The position numbers were made by a program, and so were the translations under genes. A stretch of 6,432 bases of DNA from Deltaproteobacteria bacterium (GTDB lineage Bacteria > Desulfobacterota > Desulfuromonadia > Geobacterales > Geobacteraceae): assembly GCA_021810985.1 (NCBI GenBank), contig JAJZQA010000157.1, forward strand, positions 1 through 6,432. Reading direction: 5' to 3'. Shown one piece after another: positions 5,169 to 6,432 of this stretch. Numbering within the stretch: the first letter of the stretch is position 1; the number at the start of each line of letters is the position of its first letter. A model generated the notes under the pieces. The model was not told the origin of the DNA. It was given only the letters and a program-made list of their open reading frames with translations, and did not search any database.

Positions 5169-6432
5169 TCACAGCCTCCAGAACCTGATTCCTTGCGCTT
5201 CCACTTCTTCTGGTTTCAACATGCCCTTTACATCCACAAGGACCGAGCCATTCAGCAGGCCCTTGAATTCGGTTACCGGCATGTTGCGATATTGCCGATG
5301 GGCGACCGCTACAACAACGGCGGCGGCTGGTTGAAGCTGATCGAAGGCAGCCATGTCCAGTCCGTATTCATGCCGCACTTCGGCCGGATCGGCCAAAGGG
5401 TCATGGACCTGGACGGTAATTCCATATTCCTGAAGTTCCCGGATGATGTCGATAACCTTGGAATTGCGGATGTCCGGGCAATCTTCCTTGAAGGTGAGGC
5501 CGAGGACGGTCACCATGGAACCGAGAATATACTGCCCAGCTTGGATCATCTCCCGTATTGTGCGCTGGGCGATGAACTTGCCGACGCCGTCGTTGATTCT
5601 CCGTCCCGCTAGGATTACCTGGGGGATATAGCCGATCTTTTCCGCTTTGTGGGTCAGGTAGTAGGGGTCGACACCGATGCAATGGCCGCCAACCAGGCCG
5701 GGCCGGAAGGGGAGGAAATTCCACTTGGTACCGGCCGCCTCAAGTACATCGAGGGTGTCGATGCCGAGCCGATCGAAGATCAGGGCCAGTTCGTTCATCA
5801 GGGCGATGTTCAGGTCACGCTGGGTGTTTTCGATGACCTTGGCCGCTTCGGCTACCTTGATGCTGGCGGCCCGGTGCACTCCGGCCGTTACCACGGCTTC
5901 GTACACCGAGCATACGATCTCGAGGGTCTCCTGGTCGGAACCGGAGACAACCTTTCTGATTTTAGTGAAGGTATGTTCCTTGTCGCCGGGATTAATCCGT
6001 TCTGGGCTGTAGCCAACGCTGAAGTCCTTGCCGCAGGTGAGACCGGAGACCCGCTCCAGAACCGGGACGCATTCCTCCTCGGTGGCGCCGGGGTAGACCG
6101 TGGATTCATAGACGACGATGTCCCCTATTTTCAGGGCGTTCCCGACCGTTTCCGAAGCCTTCAGCAACAGCGTCAGGTCAGGCCGTTTTGCATCATCCAC
6201 CGGGGTCGGCACCGCGACGATGTGAAAGTCTGCTTGCCGCAACTCATCGATGGACGCAGTGAAGAGGAGATCGGTCTCGGCAAGTTCAGCGGTAGATACT
6301 TCGCCGGTCCGGTCATGGCCTTCCCGCAATTCGCGGATCCGCTCCGGATTGACGTCAAAGCCGATGGTTCTGTTTTTTTTGCCAAATGCAACTGCCACGG
6401 GGAGCCCCACATAGCCGAGGCCGATCACGGAA
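5169..6432 (-). CDS. tviB: UDP-N-acetyl-D-hexosamine 6-dehydrogenase, TviB/WbpA type (5' partial)
   Basis: This member of the UDP-glucose/GDP-mannose dehydrogenase superfamily oxidises a UDP-HexNAc (probably UDP-GlcNAc) to the uronic acid in two NAD-dependent steps. Numbering from the Val at 6428, the NAD-binding GLGYVG is at 3-8. The conserved KVAEAAKVIENTQRDLNIAL is at 191-210, with Lys197 matching the conserved active-site lysine. The catalytic Cys250 lies in GGHCIGVDPYY, and FKEDCPDIRNSK (313-324) marks the C-terminal substrate domain. WNFLPFRPGLVGGHC and YESTVYPGATEEECVP match Salmonella TviB very closely. The GTG at 6428 is not the start: family members have several residues before VIGLGYVG, and a Ser codon precedes it in frame, so the gene runs off the window. 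The C-terminus is complete (TGA at 5171-5169). A TviC-like epimerase partner would be expected nearby but is not in this window. Confidence 0.92.
   Translation of the reverse strand, partial: SVIGLGYVGLPVAVAFGKKNRTIGFDVNPERIRELREGHDRTGEVSTAELAETDLLFTASIDELRQADFHIVAVPTPVDDAKRPDLTLLLKASETVGNALKIGDIVVYESTVYPGATEEECVPVLERVSGLTCGKDFSVGYSPERINPGDKEHTFTKIRKVVSGSDQETLEIVCSVYEAVVTAGVHRAASIKVAEAAKVIENTQRDLNIALMNELALIFDRLGIDTLDVLEAAGTKWNFLPFRPGLVGGHCIGVDPYYLTHKAEKIGYIPQVILAGRRINDGVGKFIAQRTIREMIQAGQYILGSMVTVLGLTFKEDCPDIRNSKVIDIIRELQEYGITVQVHDPLADPAEVRHEYGLDMAAFDQLQPAAAVVVAVAHRQYRNMPVTEFKGLLNGSVLVDVKGMLKPEEVEAQGIRFWRL

Noticed and set aside
6426..6428. GTG as the start of the dehydrogenase
   Set aside because: It encodes the Val of the conserved VIGLGYVG motif and the frame continues upstream to the window edge, so the true start is outside.

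Overview
The window is a compact bacterial segment in which every convincing gene lies on the minus strand. Reading in the direction of transcription (right to left), it holds a TviB-type UDP-N-acetylhexosamine 6-dehydrogenase whose N-terminus is cut by the window edge, a CpsG/ManB-type phosphomannomutase, the 23S rRNA pseudouridine synthase RluD, the peptidoglycan editing factor PgeF (YfiH / multicopper-polyphenol-oxidase-like fold), and a UDP-glucuronate 4-epimerase-type SDR enzyme. A symmetrical 15-bp hairpin at 1-34 closes the series. No RNA genes, CRISPR array or intact mobile element were found.

The organism is probably a Gram-negative proteobacterium or relative. A Desulfuromonadota (Geobacter/Desulfuromonas-like) source is my best guess, from the general look of the proteins, the moderately high G+C of the genes and the style of the intergenic repeats. 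This is inference only; nothing in the window proves the taxon.

Three genes (dehydrogenase, phosphomannomutase, epimerase) make or modify nucleotide sugars for surface polysaccharide: UDP-HexNAc to UDP-HexNAcA, mannose-6-P to mannose-1-P (the GDP-mannose precursor), and UDP-GlcA to UDP-GalA. They look like the edge of a capsule, O-antigen or exopolysaccharide locus. The rluD-pgeF pair, adjacent in E. coli and many other bacteria, is a housekeeping unit sitting between the phosphomannomutase and the epimerase.

The unusual part of the window is its spacers. Short arrays of degenerate 7-nt units (plus-strand consensus YAAAAAY or its complement) abut the genes with a consistent polarity. In coding sense they are T-rich just after stop codons (epimerase, RluD, and single units after PgeF and phosphomannomutase) and A-rich just before starts (PgeF, RluD). 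In the rluD-pgeF spacer the heptads form two 49-bp direct copies, one of which overlaps the rluD stop codon, and an inverted array that would be mistaken for a PgeF N-terminal extension if the longest frame were used. The 336-bp spacer upstream of the phosphomannomutase holds a likely promoter and several small hairpins, but no gene that I can see.
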